Below are positions 16,928 to 26,500 of a DNA stretch of 64,000 nt, in pieces (position 1 is the first letter of the stretch; every line of letters begins with the position of its first letter). The DNA comes from an uncultured Blautia sp. (GTDB taxonomy: Bacteria; Bacillota; Clostridia; Lachnospirales; Lachnospiraceae). The stretch covers positions 30,027 to 94,026 of the forward strand of contig NZ_CANTKB010000015.1 in the NCBI RefSeq assembly GCF_947654165.1, written 5' to 3'. The notes beneath the pieces are model-generated. The model searched no databases. It was not told where the DNA came from and was given only the letters and a program-made list of their open reading frames with translations. The position numbers were made by a program, and so were the translations under genes.

Positions 16928-17684
16928 GTGCAGGAAACAAAACGGAATGTAACAAAGGAAAACGATTTACAAAAGATAAAAGAACTTCGCCTGATGGATG
17001 ATGACTTTTTTTCAGAAGCTCTGGATGGAAAGACGGAAGCAGTTGAGTATATTCTGAATACGATTCTGGAGCGTGATGATATCAAAGTGAAATCTACGAA
17101 GGCACAGGTAGAATATAAAAGTGCAACAAAACGTTCCATAAAATTAGATATCCAGGCAGAGGATGTGCATGGAAGACTCATGGATATCGAAATACAGCGT
17201 TCCGACAGGGGGGCAGGAGTAAGAAGGGCAAGGTTCCACAGCAGCATGATAGACCGGGCACTGCTCAGCAAGGGAAAGGATTTCGAAGATCTGGTTGATA
17301 CCTATGTGATCTTCATCACGGAAAAAGATAAATTCGGTATGGGAATTCCACTTTATCATATCGAAAGAAAAATTTCTGAGATGGATAATGCATTGTTCGG
17401 TGACGGAGCCCATATCCTATACGTGAATGGTGAATCCATTACTGGCAGAAGAAGTCAGATACTTAAAAGAAACAGAAGGAGGTCGAAGCCAGATGAGCAG
17501 ACTTTTGGAAGAGATGAGAAATGAAGTAGCAGAAAAAGCAAAAGCAGAAGGAAATCACGAAAAAGCGGTGAACACGGCTCTAAAGATGATAGCAAGAGGA
17601 CGTGACTCTATAGAAGAAGTCGCAGAGATAACGGGTTTATCTTTGGAAGAGGTTCGGAAGCTGGCAGAGAATCAAAAAGGATAA
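16928..17684 (+). pseudogene. Rpn-type PD-(D/E)XK nuclease/transposase family gene, frameshifted with internal loss
   Basis: The first frame (GTG at 16928 to about 17436) encodes the nuclease core: LMDDDFFSEALDGKTEAVEY, then KLDIQAED and LMDIEIQ, the D...ExQ catalytic pattern of the Rpn/PF12784 family. It also has HILYVNGES. That frame then runs into basic nonsense (KRNRRRSKPDEQ) and stops at 17524. The normal continuation is found in another frame from 17427: LAEEVRYLKETEGG, RLLEEMRNEVAEKAKAEG, and a C-terminal SIEEVAEITGLSLEEVRKLAE. Family members carry extra residues between these two parts, so a deletion with a frame change is the simplest reading. Rpn proteins promote RecA-independent recombination and are often multicopy. 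Confidence 0.8.
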
Positions 17685-17694
17685 GATAAACGAT

Positions 17695-17732
17695 TTCCCC
17701 GGATATGTGTAAAAACATAGCCGGGGAATTTT
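17695..17732 (+). terminator. Terminator after the Rpn-like remnant
   Basis: TTCCCCGG (17695-17702) pairs with CCGGGGAA (17721-17728), extended by an inner ATGT/ACAT pairing, then TTTTG. Confidence 0.75.
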
Positions 17733-17822
17733 GCTTCAAAATTAGCACAAGATTTCTCGGATGTACTTCAAAAAGAAATAACGCTGGTAGATGTAAAACT
17801 TATTACAATCAGTTTTCATCTG

Positions 17823-18101
17823 TTGTTTCTTGTGACATTATTTCTGTTTATGAATATAAGAAAATTATTAAAACTCATTGAAAAAAATGCGTCGCCTTTT
17901 CAATATGGTATTGTAAAACAATTTCGAAAAATTATTTTATGGTGGGTTGTTGTTTCGATAATACCTCTTTGGAAAATATCTGATGGAAATTCTATTTTTG
18001 GTTTGTTTTATGATCTGATTTTGGCAGCCATTCTTTATTTGATTTCGTTTATCTTTGAATACGGAATCAGCTTACAGACAGAAGTAGACGAGACATTATA
18101 G
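17823..18101 (+). CDS. DUF2975-like membrane protein, probably 5'-truncated
   Basis: 92 residues from a TTG; the frame is open back to about 17721 but has no ATG and no clear ribosome binding site. Hydrophobic helices lie near residues 1-10, 35-50 and 58-78, with MNIRKLLKLIEKNASPFQYGIVKQFRKI between them, as in the middle of DUF2975 proteins. Those proteins are about 150-170 residues with another N-terminal helix, so the 5' end seems lost next to the Rpn remnant and its terminator. The downstream small XRE regulator is the usual partner of DUF2975. The gene may be a pseudogene. Confidence 0.5.
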   Translation: MFLVTLFLFMNIRKLLKLIEKNASPFQYGIVKQFRKIILWWVVVSIIPLWKISDGNSIFGLFYDLILAAILYLISFIFEYGISLQTEVDETL

Positions 18102-18115
18102 GAGTGTGAGAAAAA

Positions 18116-18334
18116 ATGGCGATTATATTAAGACTGGACCGTATGATGGCAGACCGAAAAATCAGCCTCAACGAATTATCTGAAAAAGTTGGGATTGCAA
18201 ATGTGAATCTTTCTAAAATAAAGACCGGAAAGGTAAGTGCTATCCGTTTTTCTACTTTAAATGCAATTTGTGATGTGCTGGATTGCCAGCCCGGAGACAT
18301 TCTGGAATTTCAAAGAGATGAGAAAGAAGAGTAA
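18116..18334 (+). CDS. small XRE family regulator (YozG-like)
   Basis: 72 residues, almost entirely one Cro/C1-type helix-turn-helix: RKISLNELSEKVGIANVNLSKIKTGKVSAIRFSTLNAIC followed by DVLDCQPGDILEF. This short, N-terminally MAIILRLDRMMA form is the standard companion of DUF2975 membrane proteins in Firmicutes. GGAGTG at 18101-18106 serves as ribosome binding site, 14 bases after the partner's stop. It probably represses its own operon. Confidence 0.88.
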   Translation: MAIILRLDRMMADRKISLNELSEKVGIANVNLSKIKTGKVSAIRFSTLNAICDVLDCQPGDILEFQRDEKEE

Positions 18335-18403
18335 AGATTTTTTTATGTTTCAAAAAGAATACAAAATATAACATCCTTTTCCATAAAAACACGAAACCAT
18401 GTC

Positions 18404-18460
18404 TTGTCTGTCATGAAAAAAGGTTGTATAATAATACCAAGCATGGGCTGACACAGCCCA
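18404..18460 (+). promoter_or_regulatory. ackA promoter and leader hairpin
   Basis: TTGTCT at 18404-18409 and TATAAT at 18427-18432, 17-base spacer. The first transcribed bases form the hairpin TGGGCT (18444-18449) / AGCCCA (18455-18460). ATCGGAGGAAA precedes the ATG at 18512. Confidence 0.7.
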
Positions 18461-18511
18461 TAATTACAGAGCAGTCTGTATAAAATATCTAATGATATCG
18501 GAGGAAAAAAC

Positions 18512-19708
18512 ATGAACGTATTAGTAGTGAACTGTGGAAGTTCATCCCTGAAATTCCAGTTGATTAATTCTGAGACAGAAGCAGTAGCAGCAAAAGGTCT
18601 GTGCGAGCGTATTGGTATTGACGGAAGATTAGTTTACCAGCCAGCAGGCGGTGAAAAAGAAGTAACAGAAGCTGCTATGCCTACTCATACAGAAGCAATC
18701 AAAATGGTTCTGGATGCACTGGTAAATCCATCTACAGGTGTATTAAAGAGCTTAGATGAAGTAGAAGCAATCGGACATCGTGTACTTCACGGTGGAGCTA
18801 AGATTTCTGATTCCTGCATTATCAACGACGAAGTAATCTCTGTTATTGAAGAATGCTGTGATTTAGGACCTCTTCATAACCCAGCAAACTTAATGGGTAT
18901 CCGTGCATGTATGGATCTGATGCCAGGAAAACCAAACGTAGCGGTATTTGACACTGCTTTCCATCAGACAATGCCGGAAAAAGCATATATGTATGCAATC
19001 CCATACGAATACTATGATAAATACAAAGTTCGTAAATATGGTTTCCACGGAACTTCTCACAGATTCGTATCCAAAGAAACAATCAAATTCCTGGGCTTAG
19101 ATCCAGAAAATTCCAAAGTAATTGTTGCTCACTTAGGAAATGGTTCTTCCATCAGTGCAGTAGTAAACGGCAAATGTGTGGATACTTCCATGGGTCTTAC
19201 TCCTCTTGAAGGTCTTGTAATGGGAACTCGTTCCGGTGACCTTGATCCGGCAGTCCTTGACTTTGTATGCAAGAAAGAAAACATCGATGTTACAGAGATG
19301 GTAAATATTCTGAATAAAAAATCTGGTCTTCTTGGACTTTCTAAAGGACTTTCCAGCGACTTTCGTGATTTAAGTGAAGCAGCAGATAATGGAAACGCTG
19401 ATGCACAGCGTGCGATTGACTGCCTGTGCTACAGAATTATCAAATACATTGGTTCATATGCAGCAGCTATGAATGGTGTAGATGCCATTGCTTTCACTGG
19501 CGGTATCGGTGAAAATGCATCTCTGGTAAGAGAAACAGTTGTAAACGGACTGAGCTATCTTGGTGTTACTCTTGATGAAGAAGCAAACAAAACAAGAGGA
19601 GAGAACAAAGTAATCTCCACACCGGATTCAAAAGTAACCGTTGCGATTGTTCCTACAAACGAAGAATTAGCAATCTGCCAGGAAACAGCAGCATTAGTTC
19701 AGAAATAG
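18512..19708 (+). CDS. ackA: acetate kinase
   Basis: Converts acetyl phosphate and ADP to acetate and ATP, the substrate-level ATP step of acetogenesis and fermentation. 398 residues as usual. ASKHA-fold motifs: MNVLVVNCGSSSLKFQLI (phosphate 1), HRVLHGG near 89, FDTAFHQTMP near 148, HLGNGSSISAV near 208, and AFTGGIGENA near 328. Codon choice is strongly biased (GGT, GTA, AAC, CCA), like that of the ribosomal and CODH/ACS genes, suggesting high expression. It stands alone under its own promoter, without the pta often found beside it. Confidence 0.98.
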   Translation: MNVLVVNCGSSSLKFQLINSETEAVAAKGLCERIGIDGRLVYQPAGGEKEVTEAAMPTHTEAIKMVLDALVNPSTGVLKSLDEVEAIGHRVLHGGAKISDSCIINDEVISVIEECCDLGPLHNPANLMGIRACMDLMPGKPNVAVFDTAFHQTMPEKAYMYAIPYEYYDKYKVRKYGFHGTSHRFVSKETIKFLGLDPENSKVIVAHLGNGSSISAVVNGKCVDTSMGLTPLEGLVMGTRSGDLDPAVLDFVCKKENIDVTEMVNILNKKSGLLGLSKGLSSDFRDLSEAADNGNADAQRAIDCLCYRIIKYIGSYAAAMNGVDAIAFTGGIGENASLVRETVVNGLSYLGVTLDEEANKTRGENKVISTPDSKVTVAIVPTNEELAICQETAALVQK

Positions 19709-19723
19709 TTTTTAAAATAATGG

Positions 19724-19752
19724 TTGACAAACCGCAAATCCCTATGTATAAT
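19724..19752 (+). promoter_or_regulatory. Sigma-A promoter for the DUF177-rpmF unit
   Basis: TTGACA at 19724-19729 and TATAAT at 19747-19752 with a 17-base spacer, a near-consensus promoter 27 bases before the ATG. Confidence 0.85.
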
Positions 19753-19778
19753 TTACAAGGTGTGATTAGGAGACTATT

Positions 19779-20306
19779 ATGCTAATTGATTTATCAGAAA
19801 TTTTATCCCTGGAAGGAAAGACACAGGTTGTAGAAGCACCTGTTTCCATGGATTCCTTTCAATCGAAACTAGGAGATTTTCCTATTGTTAAGAAGAAGCC
19901 CATTTCCATGAAGATTACCAACAGTGGAAAGAAGGTTTTAAAAATTGAAGCCAACGGTTCTATTACCGTAGCCATTCCCTGTGATAAGTGTCTGAAGGAA
20001 GTTCCCACAACCTTTATCATTGATCTGGAGGAGGAGTTGGACATGAAGGCTTCGAAGGAAGACAGGATAAAAGACTTAGATGAAATTAATTATGTCACAG
20101 GTTGCAGCCTGGATGTAGACCAGTTAGTGCATAATGAGATTTTAATCCATTGGCCTTTAAGGGTTCTATGCAAAGAGAACTGCCGGGGTATTTGTCCAAA
20201 ATGTGGGATGAATTTGAACGAAGGTACTTGTGACTGTGATCAGTTTGTGCCGGACCCCAGAATGGCGGTAATCAGTGATATATTTAGCAAATTTAAGGAG
20301 GTGTAA
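19779..20306 (+). CDS. yceD: DUF177 (YceD) family protein
   Basis: 175 residues. The C-terminal part shows the zinc-type cysteine cluster CKENCRGICPKCGMNLNEGTCDC near residues 132-154 that marks the DUF177/YceD family; an earlier CDKC lies near residue 68. The gene sits directly before rpmF (2 bases apart), its almost universal neighbour, and the plant and bacterial homologues are linked to 23S rRNA accumulation. The family role in large-subunit maturation is literature knowledge; nothing here shows it directly. Confidence 0.93.
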   Translation: MLIDLSEILSLEGKTQVVEAPVSMDSFQSKLGDFPIVKKKPISMKITNSGKKVLKIEANGSITVAIPCDKCLKEVPTTFIIDLEEELDMKASKEDRIKDLDEINYVTGCSLDVDQLVHNEILIHWPLRVLCKENCRGICPKCGMNLNEGTCDCDQFVPDPRMAVISDIFSKFKEV

Positions 20307-20308
20307 CT

Positions 20309-20494
20309 ATGTCCATCTGTCCAAAAAATAAATCTTCCAAAGCAAGAAGAGACAAAAGAAGAGCAAACTGGAAAATGAGTGCTCCAAACTTAGTAAAATG
20401 CAGCAAATGTGGTGCTTTAATGATGCCTCACAGAGTATGTAAAGCTTGCGGAAGCTACAACAAAAAAGAGATTATCAAAATGGAAGAAGCTTAA
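20309..20494 (+). CDS. rpmF: ribosomal protein bL32
   Basis: 61 residues. N-terminal basic MSICPKNKSSKARRDKRRANWKM and a four-cysteine zinc ribbon, CSKCGALMMPHRVCKACG, identify the zinc-binding (C+) form of bL32. AAGGAGGTG overlaps the end of the preceding gene and gives strong translation. A terminator follows. Confidence 0.98.
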   Translation: MSICPKNKSSKARRDKRRANWKMSAPNLVKCSKCGALMMPHRVCKACGSYNKKEIIKMEEA

Positions 20495-20518
20495 TTCCAT
20501 TCGTGAGTAGAAGAAATA

Positions 20519-20556
20519 GAGGGTATTGGCACTTGTGCCTGCCCTTTATTTTTTTA
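20519..20556 (+). terminator. Terminator after rpmF
   Basis: AGGG (20520-20523) with CCCT (20542-20545) and inner GGCA/TGCC, interrupted by a small internal loop, then TTTATTTTTTT. Confidence 0.7.
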
Positions 20557-20697
20557 TAAAAAATGGTTAATATTTCTGTAATATTTTACAGGAATCTCTT
20601 GCGGTTTTTATGGAAATACGTTAATATAGATTTGATGAACAATTTTGAAGGGATACATTTACCAAGGGAGTATAAGGAACTGAGGAGGAATCATGAA

Positions 20698-21327
20698 ATG
20701 AAAAATAAATGGGTAAAAAAGGGTATTTTGTTTTTAGCAGCAGGGTGTCTGAGCCTTTCTATGACAGGATGCAAAGGAAAAGAACTGATAGACAAAACAC
20801 TGGAAAAGGTGCATTTAAAGACTGTCCAGGAAACTGACCCAGAAGAGAAAGAAAAGGAAGTGGAACCGGAAGTTCTTGTAGCTAAACCGGAATTGGTTAC
20901 AAATTTAAGCGGTTCTGTTACTTATAAGACCGGAGACGAAGCAGCACCTCTTACGGTGGAAGCGACAACCAGCGATGAAGGTGTGATTACATATCAGTGG
21001 TATCAGAGCCTTACTAACACTAATGGAGGCGGAACGATCATTGATGGTGCTACTGAGAGCACTTATACCCCGTCCACCCAGGAAGAGGGGATTGTTTATT
21101 ACTATGTAGTAGCTACCAGCACGATTAAGAGTTCCACAAACCGTGTTACCAGCGATACGGCAGAAGTGGTTGTTTCTAATGAAGTTCAGGAAGGCGAGAC
21201 AGCCGAAGGTTCAAAAGGAACAGCGGAAGAAGGAGCGGAAGCTGCAGAACAAACACCTGCTGAAAATAGCGGGGAGAAAGCAGAGGAAACACCTGCCCAG
21301 AGCAGTGAAGAAACACCTGCTCAATAG
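20698..21327 (+). CDS. lipoprotein with a single Ig-like domain
   Basis: 209 residues from the ATG at 20698, chosen for GAGGAGGAA eight bases upstream; the open frame further 5' lacks a signal. Lys-rich start, hydrophobic core and lipobox SMTGC put the lipidated residue at Cys25, so the protein is anchored outside the cytoplasmic membrane. Residues about 70-160 look like an immunoglobulin-type beta-sandwich (VTYKTGDEAAPLTVEA, ITYQWYQS, STYTPSTQEEGIVYYYVVA). The tail is Glu/Ala/Thr/Pro-rich low complexity, with repeated ETPAQ/TPAE units. It is inserted between rpmF and plsX, which usually adjoin. The function is unknown. Confidence 0.8.
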   Translation: MKNKWVKKGILFLAAGCLSLSMTGCKGKELIDKTLEKVHLKTVQETDPEEKEKEVEPEVLVAKPELVTNLSGSVTYKTGDEAAPLTVEATTSDEGVITYQWYQSLTNTNGGGTIIDGATESTYTPSTQEEGIVYYYVVATSTIKSSTNRVTSDTAEVVVSNEVQEGETAEGSKGTAEEGAEAAEQTPAENSGEKAEETPAQSSEETPAQ

Positions 21328-21348
21328 TCGGCGGTACAGTTTTATAGA

Positions 21349-21389
21349 AAAATGCAGGGATTCTCTTTAGGAATCCTTGCATTTTTTTT
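21349..21389 (+). terminator. Terminator after the lipoprotein gene
   Basis: AAATGCAGGGATTC and GAATCCTTGCATTT pair over 14 positions with one G-U pair and a short loop, then an eight-T run. Confidence 0.9.
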
Positions 21390-21433
21390 AGATGTCTAGT
21401 AAAATCATTCATAGATACAACAGGAGGCAAGAC

Positions 21434-22462
21434 ATGGAAAATAGAATTAGAGTGGCGGTTGATGCCATGGGCGGTGACTATGCACCAACAGAAGCGGTGA
21501 AAGGTGCAGTGGCTGCAGTCCTTGAAAGAGAAAATGTAGATGTACTTTTAGTGGGAAAACAGGAAATTTTGGAAAAGGAATTAGAAGCCTGTACTTATCC
21601 AAAAGAAAGAATTCGTATTGTTCCGGCCAGTGAAGTGATTGAAACCGGAGAACCTCCGGTAGCAGCTATTCGAGGGAAAAAAGATTCCTCTATTGTGGTT
21701 GGAATGAAGCTGGTGCGGAAAGATGAAGCAGATGCTTTTGTTTCTGCAGGAAGCTCCGGTGCGATTTTAGTAGGAGGAACCACAATCGTTGGAAGAATTA
21801 AAGGGGTAGAACGAGCACCGCTGGCACCGCTGATTCCTACCAGAGATGGAGTATCTCTTCTCATTGACTGCGGAGCCAATGTAGATGCCAGAGCATCCCA
21901 TCTGGTGCAGTTTGCACGTATGGGTTCCATATATATGGAGCATGTAGTGGGCGTAAAAAATCCGAGAGTGGGTATTGTCAATATCGGAGTGGAAGAAGAA
22001 AAAGGAAATGCTCTGGTAAAAGAAACTTATCCGCTGCTAAAAGAGTGCAAGGATATTAATTTTATCGGCAGTATTGAGGCGAGAGAGATTCCGGCCGGAG
22101 CAGCAGATGTAATCGTAACGGAAGCCTTTGTAGGCAATGTTGTGCTGAAGCTTTATGAAGGGCTTGGTTCTACGTTGATTTCTAAAATCAAAGGCAGTAT
22201 GATGTCTACACTGCGAAGCAAAATCGGTGCACTTTTGGTTAAACCAGCCTTGAAAAAGACCTTAAAGACCTTTGATGCCAGTCAGTATGGCGGTGCTCCT
22301 TTGTTGGGCTTAAAGGGTCTGGTTGTGAAATGCCATGGAAATTCAAAGGAAACAGAATTTAAGAATTCTATTATTCAGTGTATTTCTTTTAAAGAACAGA
22401 ACATCAGTGAACGAATCAGAGAAAATCTGACCGTTGTACAAGAGAAAAAAGAAGAAGTTTAG
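21434..22462 (+). CDS. plsX: phosphate acyltransferase PlsX
   Basis: Converts acyl-ACP and phosphate to acyl phosphate, the acyl donor for PlsY (whose gene is at 47356). 342 residues from the ATG at 21434, where AGGAGG sits six bases upstream. The N-terminus RVAVDAMGGDYAPTEAVKGA is diagnostic, followed by VSAGSSGAILVGG near 98 and LIDCGANVDARASHLVQFA near 150. acpP follows 11 bases later, the standard plsX-acpP pairing. Membrane-associated but soluble. Confidence 0.96.
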   Translation: MENRIRVAVDAMGGDYAPTEAVKGAVAAVLERENVDVLLVGKQEILEKELEACTYPKERIRIVPASEVIETGEPPVAAIRGKKDSSIVVGMKLVRKDEADAFVSAGSSGAILVGGTTIVGRIKGVERAPLAPLIPTRDGVSLLIDCGANVDARASHLVQFARMGSIYMEHVVGVKNPRVGIVNIGVEEEKGNALVKETYPLLKECKDINFIGSIEAREIPAGAADVIVTEAFVGNVVLKLYEGLGSTLISKIKGSMMSTLRSKIGALLVKPALKKTLKTFDASQYGGAPLLGLKGLVVKCHGNSKETEFKNSIIQCISFKEQNISERIRENLTVVQEKKEEV

Positions 22463-22473
22463 GAGGAAAAGTC

Positions 22474-22704
22474 ATGGAATTGGAAAAATTACAGCAGATA
22501 ATAGCAGAGGTTTTAAATGTGGATACAGAGGAGATTACTCCGGATACCACATTTGTAGACGATTTGGGTGCCGACTCTCTGGATGTTTTCCAAATTGTGA
22601 TGGGAATTGAAGAGGAATTTGATATTGAGATTCCTGCAGAAGAGGTGGAACAGATTGTTTCTGTAGGCGATGCGGTAGAACAGATTAAAAGTTTGAACGG
22701 ATAA
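22474..22704 (+). CDS. acpP: acyl carrier protein
   Basis: 76 residues, acidic, four-helix ACP. The phosphopantetheine attachment Ser is Ser35 in LGADSLDVFQIVM. TAGGAGGAAAAG gives a strong ribosome binding site. It carries acyl chains for fatty acid synthesis and presents them to PlsX, encoded just upstream. Confidence 0.98.
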   Translation: MELEKLQQIIAEVLNVDTEEITPDTTFVDDLGADSLDVFQIVMGIEEEFDIEIPAEEVEQIVSVGDAVEQIKSLNG

Positions 22705-22715
22705 GCCGGCAGCGA

Positions 22716-22762
22716 GATGCCTTCATGCCCCTGGTCATTAAAGGAGCAGAGGGCATCTTTTG
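22716..22762 (+). terminator. Possible terminator or attenuator between acpP and rnc
   Basis: AGATGCCTTC and GAGGGCATCT pair over ten positions with one wobble around a long loop, then TTTT only. Termination would be partial, consistent with rnc-smc-ftsY being transcribed by read-through. Confidence 0.45.
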
Positions 22763-22810
22763 CTGTATTGTTTCCATAAAAATAACGGGTTCAGACAGAA
22801 AGGAAGACGT

Positions 22811-23521
22811 ATGAAAGAATCTAAGAAATTTCTTGAACTGGAGAAAAAAATAGGATATAAATTTGAAAACTTTGACCTTTTGGTCAATGCAATGACACAC
22901 AGCTCTTATGCCAATGAACACCATATCTCTTATACAGGAAATAATGAAAGACTGGAGTTTCTGGGAGATGCGGTTCTGGAAATAACCTCAAGCGAGTTTT
23001 TGTTTCATAAATATCCGGATCTGCCGGAAGGAAAGCTCACAAAAAAACGTGCCAGTATGGTGTGCGAGCCAACCCTTGCTCTTTGTGCCAGAGAGATTCC
23101 TCTGGGGGATTATCTGCTTCTTGGAAAAGGAGAAGAGGCTACAGGAGGAAGAAAAAGAGATTCTATTGTTTCAGATGCCATGGAAGCACTCATCGGGGCA
23201 ATCTATCTGGATGGCGGTTTTGCTAATGCAAAAGAGTTTATTAGCCGGTTTGTACTGAACGATATTGAAAATAAACAGCTCTTTTATGATAGCAAGACTA
23301 CTCTTCAGGAAATCGTACAGGGACAGTTCGAGGAAGATGTACGTTATGTGCTGGTAAAAGAGGAAGGGCCGGATCACAATAAATCATTTTATGTGGAGGC
23401 AATCCTGGGAGAAAAAGTTCTGGGACAAGGCTGCGGACATACCAAGAAAGCGGCTGAGCAGCAGGCAGCCTACTGTGCCATTAAAAAATTGAAACGTGAA
23501 AAGGGAGATTTATGTATTTAA
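22811..23521 (+). CDS. rnc: ribonuclease III
   Basis: Cleaves double-stranded RNA in rRNA processing and RNA turnover. About 236 residues. The RNase III signature NERLEFLGDAVLEI is near residues 44-57 and the second acidic site DAMEALIGAIYLDGG near 122. The C-terminal 70 residues form a double-stranded-RNA-binding domain (TTLQEIVQGQFEEDVRY ... HTKKAAEQQAAYCAIKKL). The start at 22811 is preferred over upstream codons because AAAGGAAG precedes it and homology begins there. It overlaps smc by ten bases. Confidence 0.96.
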   Translation: MKESKKFLELEKKIGYKFENFDLLVNAMTHSSYANEHHISYTGNNERLEFLGDAVLEITSSEFLFHKYPDLPEGKLTKKRASMVCEPTLALCAREIPLGDYLLLGKGEEATGGRKRDSIVSDAMEALIGAIYLDGGFANAKEFISRFVLNDIENKQLFYDSKTTLQEIVQGQFEEDVRYVLVKEEGPDHNKSFYVEAILGEKVLGQGCGHTKKAAEQQAAYCAIKKLKREKGDLCI

Positions 23522-26500
23522 AGAGCATAGAAGTGCAGGGATTCAAATCCTTTGCCAATAAAATCACATTTGAATTTCATAATGGAATCACCGGGATCGT
23601 AGGGCCAAACGGAAGTGGAAAGAGCAATGTGGCAGATGCGGTACGCTGGGTACTGGGGGAACAGAGTGCAAAGCAGTTAAGAGGCGGAAATATGCAGGAT
23701 GTTATTTTTTCCGGCACGGAAACCAGAAGACCTTTAGGATTTGCTTATGTTGCCATTACCATGGACAATAGTGACCATAAACTTCCCATTGATTATAAGG
23801 AAGTAACCATTGCCAGAAGATTATATCGTTCCGGGGAAAGTGAATATCTGCTCAATGGTACAAGCTGCAGGCTGAAGGATGTGAATGAGCTTTTTTATGA
23901 CACCGGAATCGGTAAGGAAGGTTATTCTATCATCGGACAGGGGCAGATTGATAAGATTTTAAGCGGAAAACCGGAAGAAAGAAGAGAATTGTTTGATGAG
24001 GCGGCTGGAATTGTCAAGTTTAAACGCCGGAAAAACACAGCCATCAAAAAGCTGGAGGAAGAGCAGCAGAATCTTACCAGGGTCAAGGATATTCTCTCAG
24101 AGCTTACCAGACAGGTGGCTCCGTTGGAAAAACAGGCTGAGACAGCCAAGGTCTATCTGAAAAAGAAGGAAGCACTGAAAAAATTAGATATGCAGATGTT
24201 CCTTGCGGAGATGAACCGTATACGTGGGGAACTTGAGGAAACGGAAAAGAAGTACCAGATTGCCAGGGCTGATTTAGAAGATACGGAAAAAAGCTTTGGT
24301 ATTACAAAAACAGAATACGAAAAACTGGAGCAGGAGCTGGAAAAACAGGAACAGGAAATCCAGAGTCTTCGGGAGGGGAATACTGAGAGAACCCTGGAGA
24401 AGCAGCAACTGGAGAATCAGATTCATATACTGAAAGAACAGATCCATTCTGCAAAACAAAACGAATCTCTGTATCAGGACAGAAGCCGTGCATTGCAGGC
24501 TGATGTGGAGAAATGGACAGAAGAGGAGCAGGAATATCTGTCTGAAAAAGAGATTGTAGAAGAACAGTTCCGGGCATTTGAGAAAGTACAGTCAGAAACA
24601 CAGAGAGCTTTTAAAGATTTAGCCATGGAGATCCACAGTCTGGAAGAAAAGGTAGAGAAGGGCAAAAACGAAATCATTGAGATTTTGAATATGCGGGCAT
24701 CTACCAAGGGAAAATTGCAGCGTTATGATACCATGATGGAGCAGATTTCAATCCGGAAGACCGAGCTGAATCAGAAACATTTCAGGCTGAAAAGTGAGTC
24801 TGCATTGCTGAACACAGCGGAAAAAGAGTATCTGGCAGAAAAAGACGAGATTCAGGAGACCATTGAGAAACTGGTACGCCAGGGGAATCGCTGTGAGGAT
24901 CAGATAACGAAATACCAGGCAGAGATGGCAAAAGCCGGACAGCAGTTAGAAGCCGGGCAGACTGCCTACCACCGAGAAGCATCCAGACTGGAATCCATGC
25001 GTAATATCGCAGAACGCTATGACGGGTATGGCAACAGCATCCGCAGAGTCATGGAGCAGAAGAAACGAGTACCGGGTATTAAGGGCGTTGTGGCAGACTT
25101 GCTGAAGGTAGAAAAAAATTATGAGACAGCCATTGAAACTGCATTAGGAGGCAGTATCCAGAATATTGTCACGGACAATGAAAATACAGCCAAGACCATG
25201 ATCGAGTTCTTGAAAAAGAATAAATATGGACGTGCCACCTTTCTTCCTCTTACCAGCATGCAGAATAAAAAGGGATTTGCCAATGCAGCAGCACTGAAAG
25301 AGCCGGGAGTCATCGGGGTAGCCAGTGAACTGGTGACGGTTGGAAACGAATACCAGGGTCTGGCGAATTATCTTCTTGGAAGAACGCTGGTGGTAGACCA
25401 TATTGATCATGGAATTGCCATTGCAAAGAAATATCAATATTCTATCCGTATGGTTACCATAGAAGGTGAATCTTTGAATCCGGGAGGTTCGCTGACAGGT
25501 GGAGCATTTAAAAACAACAGCAACCTCCTGGGAAGGCGAAGAGAGATCGAGGAACTTCAGGATGCTGTAGAGCGTTTGAAGACAGAGACGGAAAAACTGC
25601 AGCAGACGCTGGAAACTTATCGGGGAAAAAGAAATCATTTCCGTGAGGAAGCTGCAAGTATCCAGGAGAAGCTTCAGGAGCAGTATATCCGGGAAAATAC
25701 CGTGCAGATGAATTTGAATTCCATGACGGGAAAAAGAGAAGAAATCCAGGCAGGATATGAGGGTCTGAAGCTGGAAAAAGAACAGTTGGAAAAACAGACC
25801 AGAGAAATTCAGGATAACAGTCTGTCGATTCAGTTGGAACTGGAGACCAGTGCAAAACAGGAAAAATCACTGGAGGAAGAGATCAGTTCCAGCCAGGAAG
25901 TTTTGGAAAAGAAAAAAGCAGAAGAAACACGGCTTTCAAAAGAACTGGAGAAGGCACATGTTGAAACTGCAAATCTTACATCCAGACAAGGCTTTATTAC
26001 AGAAAATCTGACCCGTATCCGGCGGGAGCTGGGTGAACTAAAGGAGCAGCGTAAAGCCTTAGAGTCCGGGATGGTTCAGGGAAAAGAAGAGATTGCTCTA
26101 AAAGAAAACGAGATCAGAGAAATCGAGGAACAGGTTGTTTTGGCAGAGCAGGCTGCAAAAGCGATGCAGGAACAGCTCTTAAAAGAAACAGCAGCAAAAG
26201 AGGAGATGAATCAAAAATATAAGTCCTTTTTTGCAAAACGAGATGAACTGTCCGGCAGAATGAATCTTTTGGATAAAGAGTGCTACCGTCTGAATGCTCA
26301 GAAAGAAAAGCTGGAGGAAGCCCAGGAAACCCAGGTGAATTATATGTGGGAAGAATATGAGGTTACCTATCGTCAGGCTCAGGAAGAAGCGCAGGAGATC
26401 ATGAAAGACAGAGCTGAGATCAAGAAGGATATCACGCAGATGCGAAGCGAGATCCGCCAGCTTGGAAATGTGAATGTAAACGCCATCGAAGAATACAAAG

